A stretch of 56,400 nucleotides of DNA from an uncultured Bacteroidales bacterium (lineage in GTDB: Bacteria > Bacteroidota > Bacteroidia > Bacteroidales > UBA932): contig CAKUTA010000015.1 in the NCBI GenBank assembly GCA_934691625.1, forward strand, positions 1 through 56,400, in the 5' to 3' direction. Each line of letters starts with the position of its first letter. Within the stretch, counting starts at the first letter, position 1. The notes under the pieces are model-generated. The model saw only the letters and a list, made by a program, of their open reading frames with translations. It made no database searches and was not told the origin of the DNA. A program made the position numbers and the translations under genes. Positions 17,338 to 25,912 of this stretch are shown one piece after another.

Positions 17338-17373
17338 ATGCCAAGACCACCATAAAAACAAGGGTCTTGGCAT
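17338..17373 (+). terminator. hairpin downstream of the AAA-ATPase gene
   Basis: ATGCCAAGACC (17338-17348) and GGTCTTGGCAT (17363-17373) form a perfect 11-bp stem with a 14-base A-rich loop, 128 bp after the stop codon. There is no long T run, so termination strength is uncertain. Confidence 0.45.
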
Positions 17374-17615
17374 TTGCATATATGTGTATATTTACTAGTA
17401 ATGTATTGAAATACAAGTAATTATCCTAATAAGCAGTTGTTCTGCCCCTTGCCCGGAGGGTCGAAATCATGGTGGCAGCAAGCCTTGGCGAAAAACGGAG
17501 GCAGGGCAGAGGAGAGACGGAGAATCGTAAAAAGGGGGAGGAGTAACGAGAAGTGGTGTGAAGTGAGTGAAGTGAAGCGGAAACTCCGTCCATACTAAAA
17601 TTTGCTATCTTCCGG

Positions 17616-17730
17616 ACTTTTGACCGGGATGTGCATGTTTTTTTGGTTTTGGTGCGGGAAGACTGGAGAGGATGCTCATTATCTGGGGGCTGATAAACGT
17701 ATGCTTTGCGGATAGAACATTGTGGACATA
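17616..17730 (-). pseudogene. second, shorter remnant of the ATPase gene
   Basis: Minus-strand translation around 17664-17730 gives YVHNVLSAKHTFISPQIMSI, clearly related to the block LMSEMFLSAKRPFYQSSQIM of the remnant at 15006-15590. The adjoining 17616-17663 also matches 14917-14975 (both contain TGACnGGGATGnGCATGTTT and a GnGCGGGAnnACTGG core). The piece is too decayed to code for anything. Confidence 0.6.
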
Positions 17731-17994
17731 TTCAGGCTTGTAAACCACGGCAAGGTAAAATTGCTTTACTTGAGTTTTTGCTAAATTGTTGATTAATATT
17801 GCTTGATGTTTTTCAAAATTGCCACACACGCCATTTTGAAAAACGTTAACATATTGATATCTAATTGATTGGTGAAAAATATACTCTCCGGACTTGCACT
17901 CGTTATCTCTGGTGCAGCCTTGAAGTGCATCAGCCTGAAAAATCAATATGCTTTAGGTTCTGTTTTGACATAATATCTTCTGATGAAGCGCTTA

Positions 17995-18068
17995 TTGATT
18001 ATCAATGAGTTACGAATCTCAAAAGTCAGAGAGTGAGACATTTGAAAATAGTAAGTGCTTGATAATCA
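17995..18068. repeat. TTGATTATCA inverted-repeat element, copy 1
   Basis: Starts TTGATTATCA and ends TTGATAATCA, 74 bp, with weak internal arms. It lies between two convergent genes (AAA-ATPase and LRR lipoprotein). Confidence 0.6.
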
Positions 18069-18111
18069 GTGATGGCTATTGGGAAAGTGTAGGGGAGTTC
18101 GGGGCGGGATG

Positions 18112-20181
18112 CTAAGGGATAACGACTTCGCATTGCTCGTCTTTGGTGAGCTTCACCGAGGATGCGCAGGTGCTGTTCAGGATGATGCGGGTGAGGCTGG
18201 GGTTGCCGGAGCAGTCAAGCGTCTGAAGCTCATGGCATGCGGAGAGATTCAGCTCCCCGTCTAGCTTGCATGAAGAGCAGTCCATGACGCGGAGGATTGT
18301 GGCTGCGGACAGGTCCAGGTGACGGAACTTGCTGCCGTACAGATATATGGAGCGGATGTTTCTGCATCCTGACAAGTCCAGGGTGGATAATGCCGTGTTC
18401 TGGCAATAGAGCGTCTGGAGATCAGTGCATCGGCTGATGTCTATACTCGTCAACGGGTTGCCGTCACAGTTTAGCTCTGTCAGCATGGTGTTGCCCGAAA
18501 GATCCAGCGACGCTATCTGCTGCCATGGCACTGACAGCTTTTTCAATGAGCGGAACATCTCCAGTCCATGGATGGATGAGATGCCGGGGTAGGCATTGCT
18601 GTCGATATTGACCTCCTCGACATTCTCCACTTCCGTGATGGAAACGAACTGATCCCCGTTGCTGTCGAATGTGTCTGTCAGATATTTTCCGAATGAGCTG
18701 TCGCTGACCACTGCAGAATAAACGATTGAAGCCACCTCTGGTTTTCTGTTGCCTGTCCCGGAATTGATTCCGTCTATCTTCTGCATCTCGTTCATGTAGA
18801 TAGTCTTCAGGCTGCTGCATCCTGTGCAGTCAAGCATTGAAAGTTTGTCATTCAGGTTGATATCCAGAGAGGTCAATGCCTTGCAGCCGCTTACAGAAAG
18901 CTCCATGAGAGAGCGGCTGTATCTGAGGTTGATGCTTGAGATGCTGCATCCGGAACAGTTCAGAACCTCAAGCCCGGACAGAAGATAAATCTTGTCGCTG
19001 TCCTGAAGTACTTCTTTGGCATATAGACGCCTGATGTTGCGGATAGTCTTGAAGATATCATTGAGCCCTGAAATTTCAGTGCTGCCTATGTTCAGCTCTT
19101 CTATTGCCGGCAACGATGTGATATTGAGGGAGGACACGGGATTTCCATGAATATCGAGACTGGTCAGCTCTGCCAGGTATGGCACCCTCAGTGAACTGAA
19201 TCTGTTCCCTGCCAATGCTGCCGTGCGGAGCCTGCTGTTTCCTGAAAGGTCAATGCCTGTGAGCATATTATTGCTCAGGTTCAGCGTTTCAAGCCCGTGA
19301 AACGGCTTCAGGTCGATCTGGCTCAATCTTCCAGAGCCGGCAGTCGAGCCTGCCAGTGTAATGGATGACAGTCCGGTACAATATTCAAGTCCCTTGACAG
19401 AACTTATCCTGTCTGTGCAGATGTCTATGGCACTGATATTCCTTGCCTCTTCCATACTTAGGTAACCGTCACCGTCAATGTCTCCCGTCTTAACCATATA
19501 GGAAGAAAGCATCTCATCCTCAAATGATACCGGCACATAGAACACTTCCTCGTTGCTGTATGCGGTCCCTTTCGCATTGATCGCGTAAGCCCTTACATAC
19601 CATGTTGTTCCAATATCGAGCCCCCGAATCTCAGTCCTGTGGCTGCCGTATCTGGAGCCGTCTATGGTCTTGCTCTGGGACTCTATTGTCGGCCCTGGCT
19701 CCGTGTCCCAGCATAGGCCGCAGGCAATCAGCTCGCCGCTGAAGCTCTCATTGACATTATAGTCCACTGTGATGACGCTGGAAGTCCTTTCTGTTACGGG
19801 CGACAACGAGATGCCCGGCAGCTGCTGCTGAATCTTGAAATGCTTTGTCGCTGAAGACTTCTCATATCTTCCGCTGCCGATAAATGCACTGAAGTAATAA
19901 TCGACATTGAATGTCAGGCCGTCAAGCGTCATGGCGAAATTTCCGTCCGCGCTCATTGAACAAGTGCTCCTGGACAGCTTCTCCTCGTCGGTTCCGAACA
20001 TGAATCCGCACTCCTTGACCTTGCTGTTCCCGGAGATTCCGCATGAAAGCACGACAGCATTGCCTTCGACAGATGAGCCCGTGCCGGTAATCTGCGGTGT
20101 GCGGAACGCGGCAGGGTCAGGATCCTTTATGCAGGATACGGCCGAAAGTACGGCAAGAATCAAAGCTGATGTCCTCTTCAT
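18112..20181 (-). CDS. leucine-rich-repeat lipoprotein with Ca-binding-like loops
   Basis: 689 residues from the ATG at 20181. Lipobox AVSC. Residues about 25-220 are beta-rich fibronectin-III-like modules (SGISGNSKVKECGFMFGT; GTTWYVRAYAINAKGTAYS). The rest is leucine-rich repeats of the LTSLDIHGNPVSSLNI type in two blocks, each opened by an EF-hand/dockerin-like loop (DIDGDGYLSMEEARN; DSNGDQFVSITEVEN). Likely a surface-exposed adhesin or binding protein. It lies directly after the kinase gene on the same strand. A -7 box overlaps the kinase stop codon, so it may also be transcribed alone. Confidence 0.85.
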   Translation of the reverse strand: MKRTSALILAVLSAVSCIKDPDPAAFRTPQITGTGSSVEGNAVVLSCGISGNSKVKECGFMFGTDEEKLSRSTCSMSADGNFAMTLDGLTFNVDYYFSAFIGSGRYEKSSATKHFKIQQQLPGISLSPVTERTSSVITVDYNVNESFSGELIACGLCWDTEPGPTIESQSKTIDGSRYGSHRTEIRGLDIGTTWYVRAYAINAKGTAYSNEEVFYVPVSFEDEMLSSYMVKTGDIDGDGYLSMEEARNISAIDICTDRISSVKGLEYCTGLSSITLAGSTAGSGRLSQIDLKPFHGLETLNLSNNMLTGIDLSGNSRLRTAALAGNRFSSLRVPYLAELTSLDIHGNPVSSLNITSLPAIEELNIGSTEISGLNDIFKTIRNIRRLYAKEVLQDSDKIYLLSGLEVLNCSGCSISSINLRYSRSLMELSVSGCKALTSLDINLNDKLSMLDCTGCSSLKTIYMNEMQKIDGINSGTGNRKPEVASIVYSAVVSDSSFGKYLTDTFDSNGDQFVSITEVENVEEVNIDSNAYPGISSIHGLEMFRSLKKLSVPWQQIASLDLSGNTMLTELNCDGNPLTSIDISRCTDLQTLYCQNTALSTLDLSGCRNIRSIYLYGSKFRHLDLSAATILRVMDCSSCKLDGELNLSACHELQTLDCSGNPSLTRIILNSTCASSVKLTKDEQCEVVIP

Positions 20182-20187
20182 ATTCTG

Positions 20188-20195
20188 CAAAATTA
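20188..20195 (-). promoter_or_regulatory. -7 box TAATTTTG, nearly leaderless
   Basis: TAATTTTG on the minus strand. Its first three bases are the stop codon of the kinase gene, and it ends 6 bases before the ATG of the LRR lipoprotein. Transcription would be expected to start at or within a base or two of that ATG. Confidence 0.5.
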
Positions 20196-21110
20196 CTGCG
20201 AATTATCCAGAATACTCTCTGTGACAGTCCGGACAATGCTGTCTATCTTATGCCTTTCATGTATCTTTTCAATATATGGCGTACAGATCCGCAGCAGGAC
20301 GGTGGCAATGACGGCGGCAGCGGAAAGAACCACGGGCAGCTGTCTGCGCAGCCGCTCCTTTCTCAGAATCCCGAGCTTCAGCTGCCCGGCATCGGCAGGC
20401 CGGCAGGCTGGGGCCTGTGCGGTGCATGCCGAGGCGAAGTGATTCCAGAACTTGCGATGCCTGCGCGGAAGCAGCGCTGCTATCTGCCCGATCACCTTTC
20501 CTATGGAATATATGTCACTCCTTTCGTCAAGTGCTTGCCCTGCAATCTGTTCAGGTGCTGCGTAATGCTCTGTTCCGGCAGCCATCTTCAGGCGCGTATG
20601 CGTGTCTGTGTCTGCAAAGCCGAAATCTATCAGCTTGACATTGTTCCCGTTGCGTGTAATCATCACATTCCCAGGCTTTATATCCCGGTGCACAATCTGC
20701 CGGTGATGCAGGCAGTCTAGCACATCGCAAAGCTCAATGATGATCTTCCTTGCCAGCCCAGGCGTTATCTCTCTTTCCTCCAGAACCTTGTCCAAAGACC
20801 TCCCGTCAATCCATTCGCTGATTATGCAGCTGCCGTATCCGTCTATTGTCAGAAAACCTAGGGTTCTGCATATCCCCGGGTGCTCAAGCGATGCGCCGAT
20901 TTCGTATTCCTTTTCCAGAAGCCCCTCATAGACAGGGTTATGTATGTATTCTGCCTTTAGCGACTTGACAGCTACTAGCTTTCCGCCATATATGCTCCTG
21001 CCAAGCCTTGAGTACCCGTCTGCGGATTCATACACAGTCTCGATCTCCATTGGCTGTGATGATGCCTCGCCGTCAGCCGTGCTGCCGAATATTTCTGAAC
21101 TAGCCTCCAT
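20193..21110 (-). CDS. Hanks-type serine/threonine protein kinase with C-terminal TM segment
   Basis: 305 residues. Kinase signatures are complete from subdomain II on: AVKSLK (K49), HRDIKPGNV (H141, D143, N148), DFG (D162-G164), APEQ and SDIYSIGKVI. The glycine loop is poor (LGRSIYGG). A single TM helix (about 253-273) follows a basic linker, leaving a short extracytoplasmic tail of about 30 residues, too small for a ligand domain. It is coupled to an LRR lipoprotein downstream and divergent from an envelope operon starting at 21218, which suggests envelope signalling. Substrates unknown. Confidence 0.92.
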   Translation of the reverse strand: MEASSEIFGSTADGEASSQPMEIETVYESADGYSRLGRSIYGGKLVAVKSLKAEYIHNPVYEGLLEKEYEIGASLEHPGICRTLGFLTIDGYGSCIISEWIDGRSLDKVLEEREITPGLARKIIIELCDVLDCLHHRQIVHRDIKPGNVMITRNGNNVKLIDFGFADTDTHTRLKMAAGTEHYAAPEQIAGQALDERSDIYSIGKVIGQIAALLPRRHRKFWNHFASACTAQAPACRPADAGQLKLGILRKERLRRQLPVVLSAAAVIATVLLRICTPYIEKIHERHKIDSIVRTVTESILDNSQ

Positions 21111-21217
21111 ATCTGTCTGCCTGTTTCCGGAAAATTGATGTACAATGCATTAAAACTGCAAATTAAAGATTTTTTTTGTAAATTTGATTTCCTTTTGAAT
21201 GAAGAATCTGTTTTTAA

Positions 21218-21787
21218 ATGACAGGAATCCTGAAATATCTTCTGACAGCCATACCTATGGTGGCATTATTCGGATGTGGAGTCCGTGACGGCGGCATTGA
21301 CAATGCCGGTAGCGACTGGACGTCGGAAGACTGCATGAACGGATATTATATTGTTACGGATTCCCTTCGCTCCGGACTTGCCGATGCGCAGGGGAACCTG
21401 CTTGTCCCGATGGCATATAGCCGCCTTCTGTTCCTGACAGGGGATGTGCTTGCAGGCTATGAGCCTCCAGTGTGGACATTCATTTATACGGATGGCCGCG
21501 TTCTGGCTGAAATCAGTGGAAGCGTTGATGAAGATCCGGATTTGTTGCTGGCTGAATATCAGGATATAAGGAGAAGGCAGGGGCAGGCATGGGACAGGAT
21601 TGTCACTGGCTATGAGCACTTCTGCGAGATGTGCTCCGCTCCTGATGCAGATGCTGAAGATATGAGGATGATGGGGGATAGCCTGATGATGGAGGTTTCC
21701 CTGGCGGAAGGGATTATGAGCCCAGAGCAGCGCAGAAGGGTGGAAGTCGCCCAGGACAGATACCGTGAAGGGAGGGAAAGCCTATGA
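21218..21787 (+). CDS. lipoprotein of unknown function
   Basis: 189 residues with lipobox ALFGC. Residues about 40-105 (MNGYYIVTDSLRSGLADAQGNLLVPMAYSRLLFL) look like one WG-type repeat pair, and the rest is helical and charged. It overlaps the next gene by 4 bp (ATGA at 21784-21787), so it is translationally coupled to it. Together with the next two genes it forms a secreted-protein operon divergent from the kinase gene. No specific function can be given. Confidence 0.7.
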   Translation: MTGILKYLLTAIPMVALFGCGVRDGGIDNAGSDWTSEDCMNGYYIVTDSLRSGLADAQGNLLVPMAYSRLLFLTGDVLAGYEPPVWTFIYTDGRVLAEISGSVDEDPDLLLAEYQDIRRRQGQAWDRIVTGYEHFCEMCSAPDADAEDMRMMGDSLMMEVSLAEGIMSPEQRRRVEVAQDRYREGRESL

Positions 21788-23598
21788 AATTGCGGACAGC
21801 ATTGATATTCATGATTTTCTTCATTGCCGTGGCTGGTCTTCATGCGCAGAGCTTTTCTGCCATAAAGAAAAATCCGTCTTATCTCTGGGGCGAGGGAAGT
21901 GCGGCCGATACACACTCGGCTGACAGTCTGGCTGCGGATGCTCTTCTTCGGAAAATTGCCGGTACAGTGGAACTTCCGTATGGAATGCCATTGAAAACCG
22001 CCATCATGGAGACATACGCTGAAGATCTGGGCAAGGTTTCGGAATTCGCCGTGTCCGGCGGAAGAAAGGAGGCTTCAGTGCTCCGCTATATCGGCAGGAA
22101 TGCTGTCGGGACATTGTTTGATGCCAGACGCAGACGCATTGCCGAGATGAAGAACATTGCTGAAATCGCTGAAGGCAAGCTCCAGATGGATGTGGCGCTG
22201 CGCTACTGGTCATGGGCTGCGGTGCTGATGCAGTCCGTGCCTGGCTTCAAGGCCACTGATGTTGCAGAGGCGCGTTCCCATCGTGTGAAGATCCTGGCGG
22301 GCATGAATGTTCGTTTCGACAGGCAGAATGTGGCAGACAAGTCGGTCGTGGAGCTGAGCTTCACCTATAACGGAAAGCCTGTCAGGAATATAGACTACCG
22401 ATTCTTCAATGGCAAGGCATGGAGCGGAATCATGTCCGCCAAGGACGGGAAAGGCTTTGTGGAGGTGGCTCCCGGGTCACGAATTGACGACTACAGGATT
22501 CTCTACGAGTCCTCGCCGGCTCACCTTCAGCATATCTACAGGGAAGTGCGTGCCGTGGAGGAGGCCTTCGGGGGCGGCGGGGAAAAGGCCGGAGGCAATG
22601 CTGCCGTTTCTGGGGGCAATGCGGCTCCATCTGCCGCTGCTTCACGGCGTCCTGCGGATGACGGCTCCATGAGCAAGATAGATTTCAGCATGGTGAAGAG
22701 CAAGATACTGGATGTCATGTCACAGGAAAAGTTCAATGCCGTGCCTGATTCTGCGAAGGCTGTACAGATGACACCGGTGCTGTACACTGCGGACTATGAG
22801 AAGGCGGTAGCCCGGATATGCGATGCCGTTTCTTTACGTGACTATAGCTCTGTAAGCAAACTGTTTACGGCTACAGGGTATGACATTTTCCAGCGTCTTG
22901 TCGCATACGGCGATGCCAGGGTGCTGTCAGGGGAAACATTGAATTTCTACTCCTTCGGGGACGAGGTGTATTGCCGCAGTGTGCCCATGGCATTCTCCTT
23001 CAGAGGAAACAGCCGTCAGTTTGTGGAGGATATTGTGTTCACGTTCAATGCAGACGGGCTTGTCTCGAATCTGACTTTTTCGCTGGGAAAGGCGGCGACG
23101 TCGGATATATGCTCGCATTCGAACTGGACCGAGGAGGCGCGGCTTATCCTGGTGGCGTTTCTGGAGAACTACAAGACAGCATACGCGCTTAAGCGTCTGG
23201 ACTATATAAGTTCAATCTTTGACAATGATGCCCTCATAATCACAGGACGTGTTGTCCGTAGCGCGGGAATGGACAGGAGCGGGTACGGCTCGAACCGCTA
23301 TGTACGTTTCACCCAGCAGAACAAGGAAACATATATCAGGAACCTGGCGCGTGTATTCGCCAGCCAGGAGTATATCAATATCCAGTTCTCCGACAGCGAG
23401 GTGGTCAAGCTCGGAAAGGGCGATCAGCTCTTCGGTATAAAGATACGGCAGGAGTATTTCTCCACGACGTATTCGGATGCAGGATATCTTTTTATACTGG
23501 TTGACCTGTCAGACTATCAGGCACCTGTCATACATGTACGTACCTGGCAGGATTCCCCTGACAAGGATTTCGGCATTATCGGCCCGTATCATTTCTAG
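21784..23598 (+). CDS. secreted LPP20-like envelope protein
   Basis: 604 residues with a cleavable signal (AGLHAQ site). The start of the mature protein, FSAIKKNPSYLWGEGS ... ADSLAADALLRKIAG, is the pattern of LPP20-type periplasmic proteins seen in Bacteroidetes. A low-complexity Gly/Ala/Pro hinge lies at about 258-295. The C-terminal half (from about residue 330) has a repeated alpha+beta module with segments like SVSKLFTATGYDIFQRLV. Function unknown. The stop codon overlaps the GTG that opens the frame of the next gene. Confidence 0.7.
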   Translation: MKLRTALIFMIFFIAVAGLHAQSFSAIKKNPSYLWGEGSAADTHSADSLAADALLRKIAGTVELPYGMPLKTAIMETYAEDLGKVSEFAVSGGRKEASVLRYIGRNAVGTLFDARRRRIAEMKNIAEIAEGKLQMDVALRYWSWAAVLMQSVPGFKATDVAEARSHRVKILAGMNVRFDRQNVADKSVVELSFTYNGKPVRNIDYRFFNGKAWSGIMSAKDGKGFVEVAPGSRIDDYRILYESSPAHLQHIYREVRAVEEAFGGGGEKAGGNAAVSGGNAAPSAAASRRPADDGSMSKIDFSMVKSKILDVMSQEKFNAVPDSAKAVQMTPVLYTADYEKAVARICDAVSLRDYSSVSKLFTATGYDIFQRLVAYGDARVLSGETLNFYSFGDEVYCRSVPMAFSFRGNSRQFVEDIVFTFNADGLVSNLTFSLGKAATSDICSHSNWTEEARLILVAFLENYKTAYALKRLDYISSIFDNDALIITGRVVRSAGMDRSGYGSNRYVRFTQQNKETYIRNLARVFASQEYINIQFSDSEVVKLGKGDQLFGIKIRQEYFSTTYSDAGYLFILVDLSDYQAPVIHVRTWQDSPDKDFGIIGPYHF

Positions 23599-23606
23599 TG
23601 CAGGAT

Positions 23607-24548
23607 ATGAGGTCATTTGCAGTAATAGTCGCATCTTTTCTTCTGATGATGTTTCCGGCGTTCTCGCAGCCGGCGGCATCGGATGGCTTTTCTGTCCTGT
23701 CGTTCCGCCGTCTGGAATGGGACCTGGATGCACGCAGCGGCAGCCCTGTATTAGACCAGAACGGAAAGAAAACGGCTCTTATAAAGGTGATTACCAATGC
23801 TGAAGGCCTGGATTTCGACGTCGGGGTAATGGGAGTTGCGGCTGTCCGTCAGGAGGTCGGGGAAGTGTGGGTATATGTGCCGGAGAAAGTGCGGAAGATC
23901 ACGATAAGGCATAAGGACTATGGTGTAATACGCGACTATATCTTTCCTGAACCGATAGAATCAGCCGTGACTTATGAGATGGTCCTGCGGACTCCTGCAC
24001 CTAAAAAGGAAGTTGTCGTGAGGGATTCCATCGTTTATCTCCCGTCGCCCGTGGATTCCTCATCTCTACGCCGGCGTCATCGTACTCCTTCAGGTTTTTC
24101 CGTGTCGGCAGTGTTTTCGGCTCCAGAATATTCCGGAGGCCTTTTTCTTGTCTGGGAGAAATATAGTCTTGGCTGTTATCTGAAGGCAATGTCCGATTTC
24201 CGTAAGCAGGAGTATGAATACGGCTGCATGTCGGACGGGACTGCTGACTACGGATATATCTGGACTACAGGGCGTTCTGCAGTGTCGCGCCGTAATTTGA
24301 CTACAGGCCTTGTCTTCAGGGCCTGCGGATGGCTTGGCGTATATGCCGGGGCAGGATACGGCTCGCGTGTGCTGTGCTGGGAAGATTCCGCTGGCACATG
24401 GGCGAAAGTTTCGGACAGCAGCTATACGGGCGTGGCTGCCGATGCCGGTGTCAGGCTTCATTGGCGCAGGCTCTGCTTCTCGGCTGGAATATCGACTATC
24501 TGCTTCCGCACGACATCGGCGGATTTGTCCCTGGGCTTCACATTCTAG
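23607..24548 (+). CDS. secreted protein with C-terminal beta-barrel-like region
   Basis: 313 residues from ATG 23607; the frame is open from a GTG at 23598 that overlaps the upstream stop. It has a signal peptide ending near AFSQ. Residues about 20-130 (FRRLEWDLDARSGSPVLDQNGKKTALIKVIT) are beta-rich and PEGA-like, followed by a polar linker (LPSPVDSSSLRRR) and about 150 residues of alternating strands ending in LSLGFTF, as in outer-membrane barrels. Last gene of the operon divergent from the kinase. Confidence 0.7.
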   Translation: MRSFAVIVASFLLMMFPAFSQPAASDGFSVLSFRRLEWDLDARSGSPVLDQNGKKTALIKVITNAEGLDFDVGVMGVAAVRQEVGEVWVYVPEKVRKITIRHKDYGVIRDYIFPEPIESAVTYEMVLRTPAPKKEVVVRDSIVYLPSPVDSSSLRRRHRTPSGFSVSAVFSAPEYSGGLFLVWEKYSLGCYLKAMSDFRKQEYEYGCMSDGTADYGYIWTTGRSAVSRRNLTTGLVFRACGWLGVYAGAGYGSRVLCWEDSAGTWAKVSDSSYTGVAADAGVRLHWRRLCFSAGISTICFRTTSADLSLGFTF

Positions 24549-24653
24549 GACATGACTTCATAGGCTCTTATAGAGTCATGGGCTTCACGTTCCAGGAATC
24601 TGCTTCATGGCATAGTCCGTCACTTGGAATTGACTGGTCCTTTGGAACTATAA

Positions 24654-24726
24654 TTGATTATCAATGAGTTATGAATTTCAAATGTCGGAGGTTCGTACTT
24701 TGAGATATGTAAATGGCTGATAATCA
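24654..24726. repeat. TTGATTATCA inverted-repeat element, copy 2
   Basis: Starts TTGATTATCA, ends CTGATAATCA, 73 bp, between the convergent genes ending at 24548 and 24771. The internal arms AATTTCAAA and TTTGAGATAT are imperfect. Confidence 0.65.
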
Positions 24727-24770
24727 GTGAAAGCAGGTCCTGAATCCATTAGGATATTGGTTCCGTGGTA

Positions 24771-25811
24771 TTATCTCGTCTGCGCGGCTCGGAACTCCTC
24801 CAGCTTGCTGGTGATTAGACTGGCATTGACATCGCCCTTGAAGATCTCAACTTTTCCGTCCTTCGATGTCGGGGACCAGTTGCCGGCGATCTCACCGTCA
24901 ACGGCGATGACCGGCTTGAATATGCCGGAGTTGTTATGAGCTTTGTGCGACAATGCCGGTTCCAGCACGATGTTACGGCTCTTGTAGCTGATCAGGTACT
25001 CGTCATACGGCGGAAGAAGAAGTATGCTCCCTTTCCTGCATCCGCGTGACCTGGACTTTTCATGGACAAGGAAGTCCCTGCCGTTCCATCTCCAGGTATG
25101 CAGACGTCCTGCAATCATATCTACAGCCGCTCTGCATTCTCCGGCATTGAGTCCCGACCACCACACGAAATCCTCGAAAGTGGCAGGGGAGCGGCTGATG
25201 AAATACTTCTCCGCAAGGCGTTCCAATGCTTCTTCCCTTGTCAATGCTTCTGTGGCTGGGCCGAGTTTCTCACTCACGAGGCAGTAGGTATTCTTCAGCG
25301 GATTGAGGTTTCCGCTGCATATCAGGCCGTTAAGCTCCGCCAGGCGCAGGTGATATGAAAACCTGTGCTCGTCCATCTGGATTCCTCTGTCTCTCAGCGC
25401 CTCTTTCATCTCGTTCTGGGGCAGGCTTCTTTTTCCGGTCAATGCTTCCTTGAATATTGCGGATATGCGCTCCTCCTCCTCAGCATTGATACATATCCTG
25501 TTGGATGCCATCCACCCGTGCAGAGCCGCTCTTGCCTTGCCGGCGCAGAGCGGCAGTATCCATCTGTAGTCATCTCCGGTGACCATCTGCCAGGTACAGC
25601 GCAAAAGATGTAGCCTGATTATGCGTCCGGCATTGAAATCCTTCTCGAAATCCTTGAATGATGGCCTGCTCGTGCGCATCACGGCAGCCCATCTTCCCGC
25701 CCTGAAGTCCTGTGCCTGAATGGCGCCCATGTATGAAACAACCTCCGCCGGCGTCTTAAGCTGCGGACAAACAAGCTGCTGTGACAGGAGTCTGGAGTTG
25801 ACAGGATTCAT
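24771..25811 (-). CDS. AlkZ-like winged-helix DNA-binding protein (HTH_42)
   Basis: 346 residues, the usual length for the family, which includes the DNA glycosylases AlkZ/YcaQ that unhook interstrand crosslinks. The conserved QxQ motif is present (AIQAQD, Q32 and Q34), followed by RLHLLRCTWQMV, LPQNEM and the C-terminal LLPPYDEYLISYKSR and NSGIFKPVIAVDGEIAGNW. Winged-helix repeats account for most of the chain. It is probably a DNA-repair glycosylase acting on bulky or crosslinked bases. It is a single gene with a -7 box only four bases before the ATG. Confidence 0.9.
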   Translation of the reverse strand: MNPVNSRLLSQQLVCPQLKTPAEVVSYMGAIQAQDFRAGRWAAVMRTSRPSFKDFEKDFNAGRIIRLHLLRCTWQMVTGDDYRWILPLCAGKARAALHGWMASNRICINAEEEERISAIFKEALTGKRSLPQNEMKEALRDRGIQMDEHRFSYHLRLAELNGLICSGNLNPLKNTYCLVSEKLGPATEALTREEALERLAEKYFISRSPATFEDFVWWSGLNAGECRAAVDMIAGRLHTWRWNGRDFLVHEKSRSRGCRKGSILLLPPYDEYLISYKSRNIVLEPALSHKAHNNSGIFKPVIAVDGEIAGNWSPTSKDGKVEIFKGDVNASLITSKLEEFRAAQTR

Positions 25812-25815
25812 TCTG

Positions 25816-25823
25816 CAAAGTTA
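25816..25823 (-). promoter_or_regulatory. -7 box TAACTTTG, leaderless arrangement
   Basis: TAACTTTG on the minus strand ends four bases before the ATG at 25811. With the usual distance from this box to the start of transcription, the mRNA would begin at or close to the ATG. Confidence 0.5.
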
Positions 25824-25912
25824 GTAACTTTTTGGTGTGTTTTCAGCCTGTCAGGATGCCATTATTTCCCGGGGAAATGCTAACTTGCGGAAATAAGACA
25901 TAATCATTGGCT

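Larger units (their letters stand above)
17211..18111. other. 900-bp gene-free region with hairpins and ATPase-gene debris
   Basis: No credible gene. It holds a hairpin at 17338-17373 (ATGCCAAGACC/GGTCTTGGCAT), probably the terminator of the ATPase gene; a GC- and purine-rich stretch at 17440-17580 that could fold (TCTGCCC 17441-17447 with GGGCAGA 17504-17510); debris of an ATPase gene (17616-17730); a 12-bp hairpin at 17808-17844 (GTTTTTCAAAAT/ATTTTGAAAAAC); and one copy of the TTGATTATCA element (17995-18068). Confidence 0.6.

Noticed and set aside
17605..17946. 113-residue minus-strand frame as a gene
   Set aside because: Only about 20 residues match anything, a decayed ATPase block; the rest crosses a hairpin and has no family features, so it was listed as debris.
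17211..18111. tRNA genes or a CRISPR array in the long gap
   Set aside because: No cloverleaf with a GTTCnAnnC arm and no regularly spaced direct repeats; the repeats there are inverted.
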